Assembly (NCBI GenBank): GCA_027318675.1
Contig: DAHVOT010000025.1
Span: forward strand, 1-10,132
Direction of reading: 5' to 3'
DNA from: an archaeon
Lineage (GTDB): Archaea > Nanobdellota > Nanobdellia > Pacearchaeales > GW2011-AR1
Length of the DNA stretch: 10,132 bases
In this document: positions 1 through 7,037 of the stretch, piece by piece
How the letters are laid out: every line of letters begins with the position of its first letter
How positions within the stretch are numbered: the first letter of the stretch is position 1
Notes under the pieces: model-generated
What the model saw: the letters and a program-made list of their open reading frames with translations, nothing else
Database searches by the model: none
What the model was told of the DNA's origin: nothing
Translations under genes and position numbers: made by a program

Positions 1-88
1 ACTGTCCTTTAAAAGCTTTGTGTATCTTTAGTACATAATTCGCTTGTTTTTTTGAGGTTTTTTTATATTTTTAAGATTTAAAATTAGT

Positions 89-96
89 TTTATAAA
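89..96 (+). promoter_or_regulatory. TATA box of thrS
   Basis: The octamer TTTATAAA is centred 25.5 bases before the ATG at 118. Archaeal transcription usually starts about 25 bases downstream of the TATA centre, so the mRNA would begin at or next to the start codon (leaderless). The remainder of bases 1-88 is T-rich with two runs of seven T; I see no gene in it, and the runs could terminate a gene lying to the left. Confidence 0.7.
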
Positions 97-117
97 CCTG
101 TGTTTCTTGAAGGAAAT

Positions 118-1863
118 ATGAAGACTTTAAATTTACATGTTGATTATATAAAATTCAAGCCACTCAAGAAGGCACTTAAAAGTATTGGAGAACTTTCAGA
201 GAAGGAAAAGAAAGAGAAAGAAGTCAAGGAAGCTTTGGTTGTTTTAACTGCTGTTGAAAAGTGCGATTTAGATGTTTCTGCTGTTGTAAAAGAACTTGTT
301 GAAAATGTTAAAGATATTGCATCTCAAGTTAAAACTAAGAATATTGTAATTTATCCCTATGCACATTTGTCTAGAGATTTAGGAAATCCAGAGATAGCAC
401 AGGAAGTTCTTGAAAAGGCTGAAAAGGTTTTAGATAAAGAAGGATTCAAGGTTGTTAGAGCTCCTTTTGGCTATTACAAAGAATTTGAATTGAAGGTTAA
501 AGGGCATCCTTTAAGTGAATTATCTAGAGAAATAAGAATAGATGGAGGAAAAGAAAAAGATTATGAAAATGGAAATAAAGAAAGTAAAAAAGCTAAGGAA
601 GAGATTTATGATTATAAACAATTATTAAGAGAGATTTCAAAATCCAAATTAGACAGTTCTAAGCTCAAAGAGAATGATCATAGAATTTTGGGAAAACAGA
701 TGGATTTGTTTAGTTTTTCAGAAGTTGCACCTGGCATGGTATTTTGGCATAATAATGGTTTGATTATAAGAAATGAATTGATTAATTTTTGGAGAGAAGA
801 ACACAGGAAAGCAGGTTATAAGGAAATTCAAACTCCTCAGATTTTAGATAAAAAGCTTTGGCAAATTTCAGGACACTGGGAGAAATATAAAGAGAATATT
901 TTCTTAACTGAGTATGAAAAAAGAATTTTTGCAGTTAAACCTATGAATTGTCCAGGAGGTATTTTGGTTTTCAAAAATTCTCCTAAATCTTACAAAGATT
1001 TACCTTTAAGAGTTGGAGAATTAGGTATTGTTCATAGACAAGAATTATCAGGAGTTTTGGGGGGATTATTTAGAGTTATTCAGTTTACTCAAGATGATGC
1101 ACACATTTATTGTACTGAAAAGCAGATTGAAAACGAACTTTCAAAAGTTATGGATTTAGTTGATTTGTTTTATAAAAAATTTGAATTTGAATATGCAATT
1201 GAACTTTCAACAAGACCTGAAAAAAGAATAGGAGATGATAAAATGTGGGATTTAGCTGAAAATACCTTAAAGAAAGTTCTTGAAAAAAGAAAAGTTAAAT
1301 TTAAACTTAATGAAGGAGACGGAGCTTTTTATGGTCCTAAAATTGATTTCCATTTGAAAGATTCTTTAGGAAGAACGTGGCAGTGTGGTACAATTCAATT
1401 AGATTTTGCATTGCCTGAAAGATTTGATTTAGAATATATCGATAGTGATAATAAAAAGAAAAGACCTATTATGATACATAGAACGCTTTATGGAAGTTTA
1501 GAAAGATTTATTGGGATGCTTTTGGAGAATACAAATGGAAGACTCCCAACTTGGCTTGCTCCAATTCAAGTTAGAGTTTTAAGTTTTACAGATAGGAATG
1601 TAGATTATTCTGAGAAATTAATTGAGAAAATGAAAAAGAATATTTTTGGATTAAGGATTGATTCGGATTTTGATCAAAAAACAGTTCAGGCTAAAGTTAA
1701 GGAAGCTGAAGAAATGAAAATTCCTTATATAATTGTAATTGGAGACAAAGAAGAAAAAGAAAAGGTTGTTGCAGTAAGAAAAGGTGGAAGTAATCTTGTT
1801 GAAAAATTAGATGAAGATGAATTTATATTTGATTTAAAGATGAAGATTGAGAAAAGAGTTTGA
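118..1863 (+). CDS. thrS: Threonyl-tRNA synthetase, archaeal type with editing domain
   Basis: This class II synthetase charges tRNA-Thr in the cytoplasm. Residues 1 to about 145 form the archaeal editing domain, related to D-aminoacyl-tRNA deacylase, which removes mischarged serine. H83 (in PYAH) and Y119-Y120-K121 (in GYYK) fall at the same numbers that I recall for the Pyrococcus editing domain, which supports the ATG at 118 over a GTG at 100. The catalytic core follows: C278 (MNCPGG), H329 (TQDDAH) and H454 (MIHR) are the three zinc ligands, motif 2 is in RVGELGIVHRQELSG, and motif 3 is HRTLYGSLERF. The last 100 or so residues are the anticodon-binding domain. The length of 581 residues is near the family norm and nothing is missing. 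The gene is preceded by a TATA box that predicts a leaderless mRNA, and it ends 4 bases before the stop of the convergent gene on its right. Confidence 0.96.
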   Translation: MKTLNLHVDYIKFKPLKKALKSIGELSEKEKKEKEVKEALVVLTAVEKCDLDVSAVVKELVENVKDIASQVKTKNIVIYPYAHLSRDLGNPEIAQEVLEKAEKVLDKEGFKVVRAPFGYYKEFELKVKGHPLSELSREIRIDGGKEKDYENGNKESKKAKEEIYDYKQLLREISKSKLDSSKLKENDHRILGKQMDLFSFSEVAPGMVFWHNNGLIIRNELINFWREEHRKAGYKEIQTPQILDKKLWQISGHWEKYKENIFLTEYEKRIFAVKPMNCPGGILVFKNSPKSYKDLPLRVGELGIVHRQELSGVLGGLFRVIQFTQDDAHIYCTEKQIENELSKVMDLVDLFYKKFEFEYAIELSTRPEKRIGDDKMWDLAENTLKKVLEKRKVKFKLNEGDGAFYGPKIDFHLKDSLGRTWQCGTIQLDFALPERFDLEYIDSDNKKKRPIMIHRTLYGSLERFIGMLLENTNGRLPTWLAPIQVRVLSFTDRNVDYSEKLIEKMKKNIFGLRIDSDFDQKTVQAKVKEAEEMKIPYIIVIGDKEEKEKVVAVRKGGSNLVEKLDEDEFIFDLKMKIEKRV

Positions 1864-1867
1864 TTCT

Positions 1868-2263
1868 TTATTTTCTTAATCCTTCTTCAACTGCTAGCTT
1901 TTCTAATCTGTTGAAAATATCTTCTTTTCTTTCAACAATGCTTTGTCTGTATAGTAGTGTGTCTCCTATGCTTCTTATTTCATAAGGTAAATTGTTTTCT
2001 GGATCTTTATATAATCCGTACGCAGATTCTTTATTTAAATAGATTATTCTTATTGCAAGTTGTTTGAATTTAGGGCTTTGAAAATAGTTGTATTCATCTT
2101 TTGTGACTTTTTGAGTTCTTTTGACTATCTTTCCTGATTTTTTCCGAGGGTCTCTTTCATTGGGTATAATTTCAAAAGTAAACCATTCCCCTTTTTTGTA
2201 ATCTTTTATCTCTCCTCTTATTGAAGGTTCTTCTTTTTTGGGTTTATATGGCTTTAAAGGCAT
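1868..2263 (-). CDS. Hypothetical protein, basic, 131 aa
   Basis: I do not recognise this protein. It is 131 residues long, strongly charged and lysine/arginine-rich, with no signal peptide or membrane segment. The N-terminal 20 residues are proline- and lysine-rich and probably disordered. The middle (KGEWFTFEIIPNERDPRKK, then KVTKDEYNYF) alternates like a small beta-rich domain, and the C-terminus (IFNRLEKLAVEEGLRK) looks helical. It has its own promoter: AATATAAA on the minus strand is centred 25.5 bases upstream of the ATG, back to back with the promoter of the gene at 2339. Its stop lies 4 bases from the thrS stop. Continuous coding and a correctly spaced TATA box support a real gene; function is unknown. 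Confidence 0.75.
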   Translation of the reverse strand: MPLKPYKPKKEEPSIRGEIKDYKKGEWFTFEIIPNERDPRKKSGKIVKRTQKVTKDEYNYFQSPKFKQLAIRIIYLNKESAYGLYKDPENNLPYEIRSIGDTLLYRQSIVERKEDIFNRLEKLAVEEGLRK

Positions 2264-2284
2264 ATTTTAACTTATTTTCTTTTG

Positions 2285-2292
2285 TTTATATT
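2285..2292 (-). promoter_or_regulatory. TATA box of the 131-aa hypothetical gene
   Basis: AATATAAA on the minus strand is centred at 2288.5, 25.5 bases from the start codon at 2263. It predicts a leaderless transcript. Confidence 0.55.
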
Positions 2293-2310
2293 CATTTATA
2301 TTCTAAAACC

Positions 2311-2317
2311 TTATAAA
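2311..2317 (+). promoter_or_regulatory. TATA box of the 166-aa hypothetical gene
   Basis: TTATAAA is centred at 2314, 25 bases before the ATG at 2339. It decides the start: an in-frame TTG at 2282 would add 19 residues (rich in F, I, Y and K), but it lies upstream of the promoter and would not be transcribed. Confidence 0.65.
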
Positions 2318-2338
2318 TTCAAATATATTGAAAATTTT

Positions 2339-2839
2339 ATGAATTTCCAGTTTTATTTTGAAAAGCTAGTAAGCTCTAAGAATTTCAAGGAATTTATTAG
2401 TGAGCATAAAGATGCTTTTTTGTGTTCAGCCTTTATAGCCATTGATAAAAAGGGAAATGACAACAAGCAAAATATAGATTATTATGTTCCTTCTTTAGAT
2501 AAAATGTTTAGTTTTAAGATTAATGATGGTATTGAGCTTGTTCCAGTGGAAGATTATGGTAAAGGGTTTAATCCTGAAAAAATACAAGATAATTTGGATT
2601 TTGATTTTAATTATATAGAGACTTTAATTGAAGGGGAGATGTTTGAGAAAAAAATAAAAAATAAGATAGAGAAACTTCTTCTTAGTGTTCAGGCTAAAGA
2701 AAAAAAAGTTTATGTTTTAGGAACAATCTTCATTTCTGGTCTTGGGCTTCTTAAGGTTAAAATAGACTTGAATGAGAAAAGAATTATTAATTTTGAAAAG
2801 ATGAGTTTCTTTGATATGGTTAAGATTGTTAAAAAGTGA
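2339..2839 (+). CDS. Conserved-looking hypothetical protein, 166 aa
   Basis: I cannot name a family. The start at 2339 is chosen from the TATA position and gives a soluble protein beginning MNFQFYFEKLV. The N-terminus is amphipathic and helical (FEKLVSSKNFKEFISEH). It is followed by a strand-rich segment (DAFLCSAFIAIDKKGN, then IDYYVPSLDKMFSFKI), an acidic linker, a charged helix (EKKIKNKIEKLLLSVQ) and a final pair of hydrophobic strands (KKVYVLGTIFISGLGLLKVKIDL). This helix, strand, helix, strand pattern suggests a small alpha/beta domain, but I see no catalytic motif, metal ligands or signal peptide. The stop directly abuts the stop of the convergent gene, with no base between them. Confidence 0.75.
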   Translation: MNFQFYFEKLVSSKNFKEFISEHKDAFLCSAFIAIDKKGNDNKQNIDYYVPSLDKMFSFKINDGIELVPVEDYGKGFNPEKIQDNLDFDFNYIETLIEGEMFEKKIKNKIEKLLLSVQAKEKKVYVLGTIFISGLGLLKVKIDLNEKRIINFEKMSFFDMVKIVKK

Positions 2840-3091
2840 TTAGCTGTAAAAAATATCTTTAAACTTATAATTGAAATTCATTAATTTTATTTTTGATTTG
2901 TTCATTTCTTCTCTTGAATGTTTTATTTCCTTGTAATGATGATAAACCAACATTTCAAGTTTAATATCTTCTTTTTTTAATCTTGCAATTATATTATAAT
3001 GATAAGTTATTATCTCTTTTATTGCTTTTTTATCTATTCCTATGTATTCTAATTTTCTTGTAATATCTTTTTTTCTTTCATTTAAGTTCAT
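2840..3091 (-). CDS. Small hypothetical helical protein, 83 aa
   Basis: I do not recognise this protein. It is 83 residues, highly basic (K, R and H), and predicted to be almost entirely alpha-helical, with heptad-like spacing in KKAIKEIITYHYNIIARLKKEDIK and a run of H and Y residues (YHYNI, VYHHYKEIKH). It has no cysteines or membrane segment. A minus-strand ATTATAAAT box lies about 24 bases upstream of the ATG, which supports expression as a separate leaderless message rather than as a second cistron behind the methyltransferase gene. DNA, RNA or protein binding is conceivable from the charge alone; nothing more specific can be said. Confidence 0.6.
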   Translation of the reverse strand: MNLNERKKDITRKLEYIGIDKKAIKEIITYHYNIIARLKKEDIKLEMLVYHHYKEIKHSREEMNKSKIKLMNFNYKFKDIFYS

Positions 3092-3110
3092 TTTTTATTG
3101 ATTTTTTTGG

Positions 3111-3119
3111 ATTTATAAT
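3111..3119 (-). promoter_or_regulatory. TATA box of the 83-aa gene
   Basis: ATTATAAAT on the minus strand is centred at 3115, 24 bases from the start at 3091. It lies in the 43-base gap after the methyltransferase stop, so the two minus-strand genes probably have separate promoters. Confidence 0.55.
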
Positions 3120-3134
3120 CATTTTTACTTTTGA

Positions 3135-3740
3135 TTATTTTTCAACAATAAAATTAATCATCATTTCGCTATTGTGTGTTGAAAGTATTTTGAAACCTGC
3201 GTATTTGAAAAGTTTATGTATTTCTTCTTCATCAAAAAGATAGTAATATCTTTCTCCTTTGTCTGTCCATTTTATCATTTTTTCTTTTCCTTTTTTTTGG
3301 TTGAATCTTTTAGATTTGAAATTCCAAACTCCTATTAATGATTGTGAATTTGGTTTCATAACTCTATACAATTCAGATATTGTTTTTTTATGGTCTTTTG
3401 GTTGAAGGCAGTGAATTGCTGAGATCGAGATTGAATAATCAAAAAAATTATCTTGAAAAGGGAGTTTTTTAGAAATATCTGAAACAAAAAATTCTGCTTC
3501 AATTCTTTGTTTTTTTGCCTTACTTTTTGCTAAATTTATCATTTCTTCTGAGAAGTCTACTAGGTACATTTTTCCATTTTTTATTTTTGAAAGATGTCTT
3601 CCACTTCCACTTCCCAAGTCAAGAACATTTCCAGAGCATTTATTTAGAAACTCTTTACTGAATTCTGAAGGTATCTCTTTGAAATCATGCCATTCTTTAG
3701 CAATATTATTCCAGACTTTTTGTTGATTTTCCATTTCCAT
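3135..3740 (-). CDS. Trm9-like SAM-dependent methyltransferase (putative tRNA wobble-uridine)
   Basis: This is a class I Rossmann-fold methyltransferase of 201 residues. The SAM-binding glycine loop is VLDLGSGSG (39-47), the ribose-binding acidic residue is D62 in LVDFS, and D88 in VSDIS would contact the adenine. The stretch FDYSISISAIHCL (100-112), the strand ending GVWNF (137-141) and RYYYLF (164-169) followed by an EEEIHKLFKYAGF helix match the Trm9/ALKBH8 methyltransferase group, whose members methylate 5-carboxymethyluridine at tRNA position 34 to give mcm5U, with Trm112 as partner. Elp3, which makes the cm5U precursor, is encoded at 7038. The Trm9 assignment is from remembered family motifs; a general methyltransferase of another substrate remains possible. 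A second ATG lies 6 bases into the frame. A weak TATA-like element is about 26 bases upstream of the first ATG. Confidence 0.8.
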   Translation of the reverse strand: MEMENQQKVWNNIAKEWHDFKEIPSEFSKEFLNKCSGNVLDLGSGSGRHLSKIKNGKMYLVDFSEEMINLAKSKAKKQRIEAEFFVSDISKKLPFQDNFFDYSISISAIHCLQPKDHKKTISELYRVMKPNSQSLIGVWNFKSKRFNQKKGKEKMIKWTDKGERYYYLFDEEEIHKLFKYAGFKILSTHNSEMMINFIVEK

Positions 3741-3761
3741 TAATTAATATAGACATAATGA

Positions 3762-3770
3762 GTTAAAAAG
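3762..3770 (-). promoter_or_regulatory. Weak TATA-like element of the methyltransferase gene
   Basis: CTTTTTAAC on the minus strand is centred at 3766, 26 bases from the first ATG (3740). It is less like the consensus than the other boxes here; the call rests mainly on spacing. Confidence 0.4.
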
Positions 3771-3880
3771 ATAATCTATTTAAGTTCAAGAGAATCTTCT
3801 TTTAATTTCTTTTCGTTCCGTTCTGTATTTTTAACCTGAATTAATTGAAATTCTTATAGCTACTACAAGAACAATAATTT

Positions 3881-3888
3881 TTATATAA
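3881..3888 (+). promoter_or_regulatory. TATA box of the phosphorylase-family gene
   Basis: TTATATAA is centred 25.5 bases before the ATG at 3910. It argues against the in-frame TTG at 3895, which would lie upstream of the predicted transcription start. It is followed by a run of five C, unusual in this AT-rich DNA. Confidence 0.65.
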
Positions 3889-3909
3889 TCCCCCTTGATT
3901 CTTTTTATT

Positions 3910-4677
3910 ATGCCTCTGATAATTAGTCCTAAAACAACAGCGGAAGTCCTGAAAACGTTCACTAAAAAGCTAGATTTACAAAAAGTTCCAGACTCAAATA
4001 ATCTATTTTGGCATGACAATTTTAGGAATGCATTTTATGAGGGTCTTAATGGAAGAACAAAAGTTATTTTTACAGGTTATTCTGGTGCTGTTGCAGGATA
4101 TTCATTGATAGAATATGCAACACATTATCTGAAAGATGACCCAAGGCCAGAAGTCTATTTTGTAGGAAGAGTTTATGCTTTCAGAGATTCTATATTCGAA
4201 CCCGGAGATATTGTTTATGCAAGAGACACATTTTCACCAGATAGTTTTGAACAAAGCATATACAATAATGCAAGAGGTAGGTGTATCGATAATGTTACTT
4301 TGCCTGATTCACGACTACTGGAGAAGATCTTAGGTATTTCACAAGAAAAATCTCTGAATTTTAAACCTGCAAAAGTTTATTGTTCCATAACTCCAGGATA
4401 TTTACCTCATTTCACAAAACCTATGCAATTGATGGATGAAGCGAAATGGAGAAAGCTTGCTCTCGATAAAATGGACAAACAAGAATGTGATTCTGGAGAA
4501 TACGAAAGCGCTTCGGTTTTAGCTTGTAGCAGACTTTTTGAAATCCCCGCAGTTGCTTTGCTTGACGTAAAGGACAAAAGCTATTCAGAATTTGATTATA
4601 GGCTTGCTTCTTCTGAACAAAAAAACCATGCTCTTAATTCTATTTTAGATGTTGTAAGAGAATCAATTATTAGATAG
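3910..4677 (+). CDS. Divergent nucleoside phosphorylase-superfamily protein
   Basis: This 255-residue protein has the layout of the PNP/uridine phosphorylase superfamily: a VIFTGYSGAVAGYSLIEYA segment (like the phosphate-loop and helix region), then VYFVGRVYAF, where members usually have RVGTxG and the arginine binds phosphate, then PGDIVYARDTF, and late in the chain E197-Y198-E199-S-A (family: E-M-E-x-A, contacting the ribose hydroxyls), followed by IPAVALLDVKDKS where the purine-contacting Asp usually lies. The glycines of RVGTxG are replaced by Y, A, F and R, so substrate and even catalytic activity are uncertain. It could be a nucleosidase, a phosphorylase for an unusual nucleoside, or a binding protein. 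Base composition is slightly less AT-biased than that of its neighbours, with more C-containing codons. The next gene starts 64 bases downstream with its own promoter. Confidence 0.75.
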   Translation: MPLIISPKTTAEVLKTFTKKLDLQKVPDSNNLFWHDNFRNAFYEGLNGRTKVIFTGYSGAVAGYSLIEYATHYLKDDPRPEVYFVGRVYAFRDSIFEPGDIVYARDTFSPDSFEQSIYNNARGRCIDNVTLPDSRLLEKILGISQEKSLNFKPAKVYCSITPGYLPHFTKPMQLMDEAKWRKLALDKMDKQECDSGEYESASVLACSRLFEIPAVALLDVKDKSYSEFDYRLASSEQKNHALNSILDVVRESIIR

Positions 4678-4711
4678 TAATTCTCTTTGTCTTGGTTTTT
4701 TCATAGTAAGA

Positions 4712-4718
4712 TTTATAA
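4712..4718 (+). promoter_or_regulatory. TATA box of the serine hydrolase gene
   Basis: TTTATAA is centred about 27 bases before the ATG at 4742, in the 64-base gap after the phosphorylase-family gene. It indicates a separate leaderless transcript rather than an operon. Confidence 0.6.
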
Positions 4719-4741
4719 TCTGGATTTTAATTGATTAGAAG

Positions 4742-5704
4742 ATGATTAAGACTAAAACTTATTTTTTTATTTTTGTAATAGTCTTTGCCTTGTCTTTGTC
4801 TCTTAATTTTTATTATCTTTTTTTTCATAATCATAAAAGTTATATTAGTGGTTTTTCTTTTTTGGATCCAACTATTTCTAACTTAGAGGTTGAAGATTAT
4901 TTGGAAGCAAAAAATGAATACACTGTATCCTATAAGCCTTTAAAGTTTGAAATTCAAGAGATTATTTCAAAATCTGAAGGTGAATTTGGGGTGTATTTTG
5001 AAGATTTAGAATTTCATTCTTGGATAGGTATAAATGAAACAAACCTATTTACTCCTGCAAGTTTAATGAAGGTCACAACAGTTTCTGCAATATTAAAAGA
5101 GGTTGAAGAAGGAGAACTTTCATTAGATAAGGAGGTTTTTTTGTCTCAAGATTATGTTGATAATAAATTTGGAGAGCTTTACAAATATCAAGGCTCTACG
5201 ATAAGTATTAAAAAATTAATTGAAATAGCTCTAATTTATTCAGATAATACTGCAGTCAGAGCATTACATCCATTTATCTCTTATGATAGATGGATAGAAG
5301 CAAGATTAAATATGGGTTTACCTCTTGTAAGTATAGAAGAATCTGAAAAGGGTATTGAATTAACACCAAAACAATTTAGTAATGTTTTTAGGTCGCTTTA
5401 TTATTCTGGATACTTAAGTCGTTCTTCTTCTAATTGGATCTTAGAATTGCTTTCTGAAAGTGAATTTAAAAAAGGCATTCCTGCTGGAGTTCCAGATGGA
5501 GTTACAGTTTCTCATAAAATTGGAGTTTGGATTAATGAGGGTGAAACTATTGGGAGTGTTCATGATTGTGGAATAGTTTATGCCAAAAAACCTTACATTT
5601 TATGTATTATGAGTGAAGGTGTTACAAGTAAAGAAGGCAATGAAGTTATTGAAGAGATTTCAAGAACAGTTTATAATTACGTTTCTAACCAAAGTGATTT
5701 ATAA
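4742..5704 (+). CDS. Membrane-anchored serine hydrolase, class A beta-lactamase/PBP fold
   Basis: The protein has 320 residues. A hydrophobic segment at about 7-29, right after a short basic N-terminus, should anchor it with the rest outside the cell; I see no clear cleavage site. The three active-site elements of the beta-lactamase class A-like fold are present: S107-L-M-K110 (SxxK, nucleophile and base) in FTPASLMKV, S167-D168-N169 (SDN) in YSDNTA, and K259-I-G261 (family KTG/KSG) in SHKIGVW, followed by HDCGIVY. Between SDN and the conserved TP (TPKQF) there are about ten fewer residues than in TEM-type enzymes, so the omega loop with the deacylating glutamate appears shortened. That favours a peptidase, carboxypeptidase or esterase over a true beta-lactamase. 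Its natural substrate is unclear in an archaeon, which has no murein of its own. It ends 4 bases from the convergent MTAP-APRT stop. Confidence 0.82.
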   Translation: MIKTKTYFFIFVIVFALSLSLNFYYLFFHNHKSYISGFSFLDPTISNLEVEDYLEAKNEYTVSYKPLKFEIQEIISKSEGEFGVYFEDLEFHSWIGINETNLFTPASLMKVTTVSAILKEVEEGELSLDKEVFLSQDYVDNKFGELYKYQGSTISIKKLIEIALIYSDNTAVRALHPFISYDRWIEARLNMGLPLVSIEESEKGIELTPKQFSNVFRSLYYSGYLSRSSSNWILELLSESEFKKGIPAGVPDGVTVSHKIGVWINEGETIGSVHDCGIVYAKKPYILCIMSEGVTSKEGNEVIEEISRTVYNYVSNQSDL

Positions 5705-5708
5705 TTTT

Positions 5709-6986
5709 TTATTCTCCTTCAAACTTAATAAGACTGAAAAAAGGATATTTGGAAAGCTTATCACGTCCTTTTAGTTCAGGGAGCTCAATTACAAAAGCAC
5801 ATCCTGCTATAACACCTTTTATTTTTTCTATTAAATTTACAACTGCCTGGACTGTTCCTCCAGTTGCAATTAAATCGTCTATGATAAGTACTTTTTGCCC
5901 TGGTTTTATCGCATCTTTGTGTATTTCAACAGCATCTTCTCCATATTCTAATTTGTAATTTTGTTTTATTGTTTCATAAGGAAGTTTTCCTGGTTTTCTT
6001 ATTAGGACAAGTCCAGCATTTAATTTTTCTGCAAGTAAACCAGCCATTATAAAGCCGCGAGATTCAATACCTGCAACAATATCTATTTCTGCATCTTTAT
6101 ATTTTTCATAAAGAAGTTCTACAAGTTTTCTTAAACTCTCTTTATCTTGTAGAAGAGGAGTTATATCTCTAAACATTATGCCTTCTTTTGGAAAATTTGG
6201 AATTGTTCTTATTTTGTCTTTTAGTTTGTTTATCTCTTGTTCTTTTGAGAAGGAGTTTATCGTGTGAATTAAAACTTTTTTTAATTTTTCAGTGTTTTGT
6301 TTCATTATTTCTTTTATTTCATACCACGAAACTGGTTTTTCATCTTCTTTCCAACAATCATAATCTGTAGATGTCGCAATTGTTGCAAAAGGAATTTCAG
6401 CCTCATTTGCAAGAATAGCTTCTGGAGAAGTTGACATATTTATTACATGTGCTCCCCACTGTCTAAATAAGTTGCTTTCTGCTTTTGTTGAAAATCTTGG
6501 ACCTTCAATTGTTATTACAGTTCCTTTTTTATGAACAGGAAATTGAAGCTCTTCACAGCTTTCAATTAGTTTCTTTTTTAAAATCTCTGAAAATGGTTCT
6601 GACATAGGAGTATGTATTGGTCCAAATTCGAATTTATCAAAAAAAGTTAGTTTTCTGTTTTTTGTAAAATCTATAAATTGATCCAAGATTATGAAATCTC
6701 CTCTTTTTATCTCTTCACGCAGAGAGCCAACAGCAGTTGTTGCAATTATAAATTTACATCCTTCTGATTTCAGTGCAAAAATGTTTGCTCTGTTGTTTAC
6801 TTCTGTTGGGGGGATTTCATGCTTTAAACCATGTCTAGAGATTATGAAAACATCTATACTTCCTATTTTTCCTGTTATTATTGGAGAAGAAGGTTTTCCA
6901 AAAGGTGTTTCAACTTCTTTTGTTTTGTAATCTGCTAGGATTTCTGGATTTTCAAGTCCAGAACCACCTATTATACCTATTTTCAT
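5709..6986 (-). CDS. Bifunctional S-methyl-5'-thioadenosine phosphorylase / adenine phosphoribosyltransferase fusion
   Basis: One uninterrupted 425-residue frame holds two complete enzymes. Residues 1 to about 250 are an MTA phosphorylase: IGIIGGSGL at the N-terminus, SRHGLKHEIPPTEVNNRANI (phosphate and nucleoside site), EGPRFST, NMSTSPEA, and T207-D-Y-D-C-W212, whose aspartates select 6-aminopurines over inosine/guanosine. A short linker (about 250-258, FSKEQEINKL) leads to an APRT: IRTIPNFPKEGIMFRDITPLL, GIESRGFIMAGLLA, and the PRPP-binding motif V366-L-I-I-D370-D371-L-I-A-T-G-G-T378. Predicted chemistry: MTA plus phosphate gives adenine and methylthioribose-1-phosphate, and adenine plus PRPP gives AMP. 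Both domains have normal lengths (about 250 and 170), so this looks like a functional fusion, not a frameshift artefact. The gene diverges from elp3 and shares its TATA element. Confidence 0.93.
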   Translation of the reverse strand: MKIGIIGGSGLENPEILADYKTKEVETPFGKPSSPIITGKIGSIDVFIISRHGLKHEIPPTEVNNRANIFALKSEGCKFIIATTAVGSLREEIKRGDFIILDQFIDFTKNRKLTFFDKFEFGPIHTPMSEPFSEILKKKLIESCEELQFPVHKKGTVITIEGPRFSTKAESNLFRQWGAHVINMSTSPEAILANEAEIPFATIATSTDYDCWKEDEKPVSWYEIKEIMKQNTEKLKKVLIHTINSFSKEQEINKLKDKIRTIPNFPKEGIMFRDITPLLQDKESLRKLVELLYEKYKDAEIDIVAGIESRGFIMAGLLAEKLNAGLVLIRKPGKLPYETIKQNYKLEYGEDAVEIHKDAIKPGQKVLIIDDLIATGGTVQAVVNLIEKIKGVIAGCAFVIELPELKGRDKLSKYPFFSLIKFEGE

Positions 6987-7008
6987 TAGTACTTTAATTT
7001 AGAAAGAT

Positions 7009-7015
7009 TTTATAA
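7009..7015. promoter_or_regulatory. Shared bidirectional TATA element between elp3 and the MTAP-APRT gene
   Basis: The core TTATAA (7010-7015) is a perfect palindrome. Its centre at 7012.5 is 25.5 bases from the elp3 ATG (7038) and 26.5 bases from the MTAP-APRT ATG (6986). No other TATA-like sequence lies at a suitable distance for either gene in this 51-base gap, so one TBP site probably serves both leaderless transcripts. TFB-recognition (BRE) sequences differ on the two sides: AGAAAG before it on the plus strand, GAAAATCC-like on the other. Confidence 0.65.
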
Positions 7016-7037
7016 GGATTTTGAGTGTTGAGAATAT

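Noticed and set aside
1..60. End of an upstream gene at the left edge.
   Set aside because: Only short open stretches are present in any frame, and none carries a recognisable protein end.
3831..4019. Minus-strand open frame of 62 codons.
   Set aside because: It lies largely antisense to the start of the phosphorylase-family gene, has no TATA box at the expected distance, and its protein resembles nothing.
5275..5330. DRWIEARLN in the serine hydrolase as the TEM-like DRWEPELN omega-loop glutamate.
   Set aside because: In alignment by the flanking SDN and the following NMG and TP motifs, this stretch corresponds to the helix before the omega loop, so the similarity is probably chance.
5749..6930. 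Plus-strand open frames antisense to the MTAP-APRT gene.
   Set aside because: They are shadows of a strong coding frame on the other strand, with no start signals of their own.
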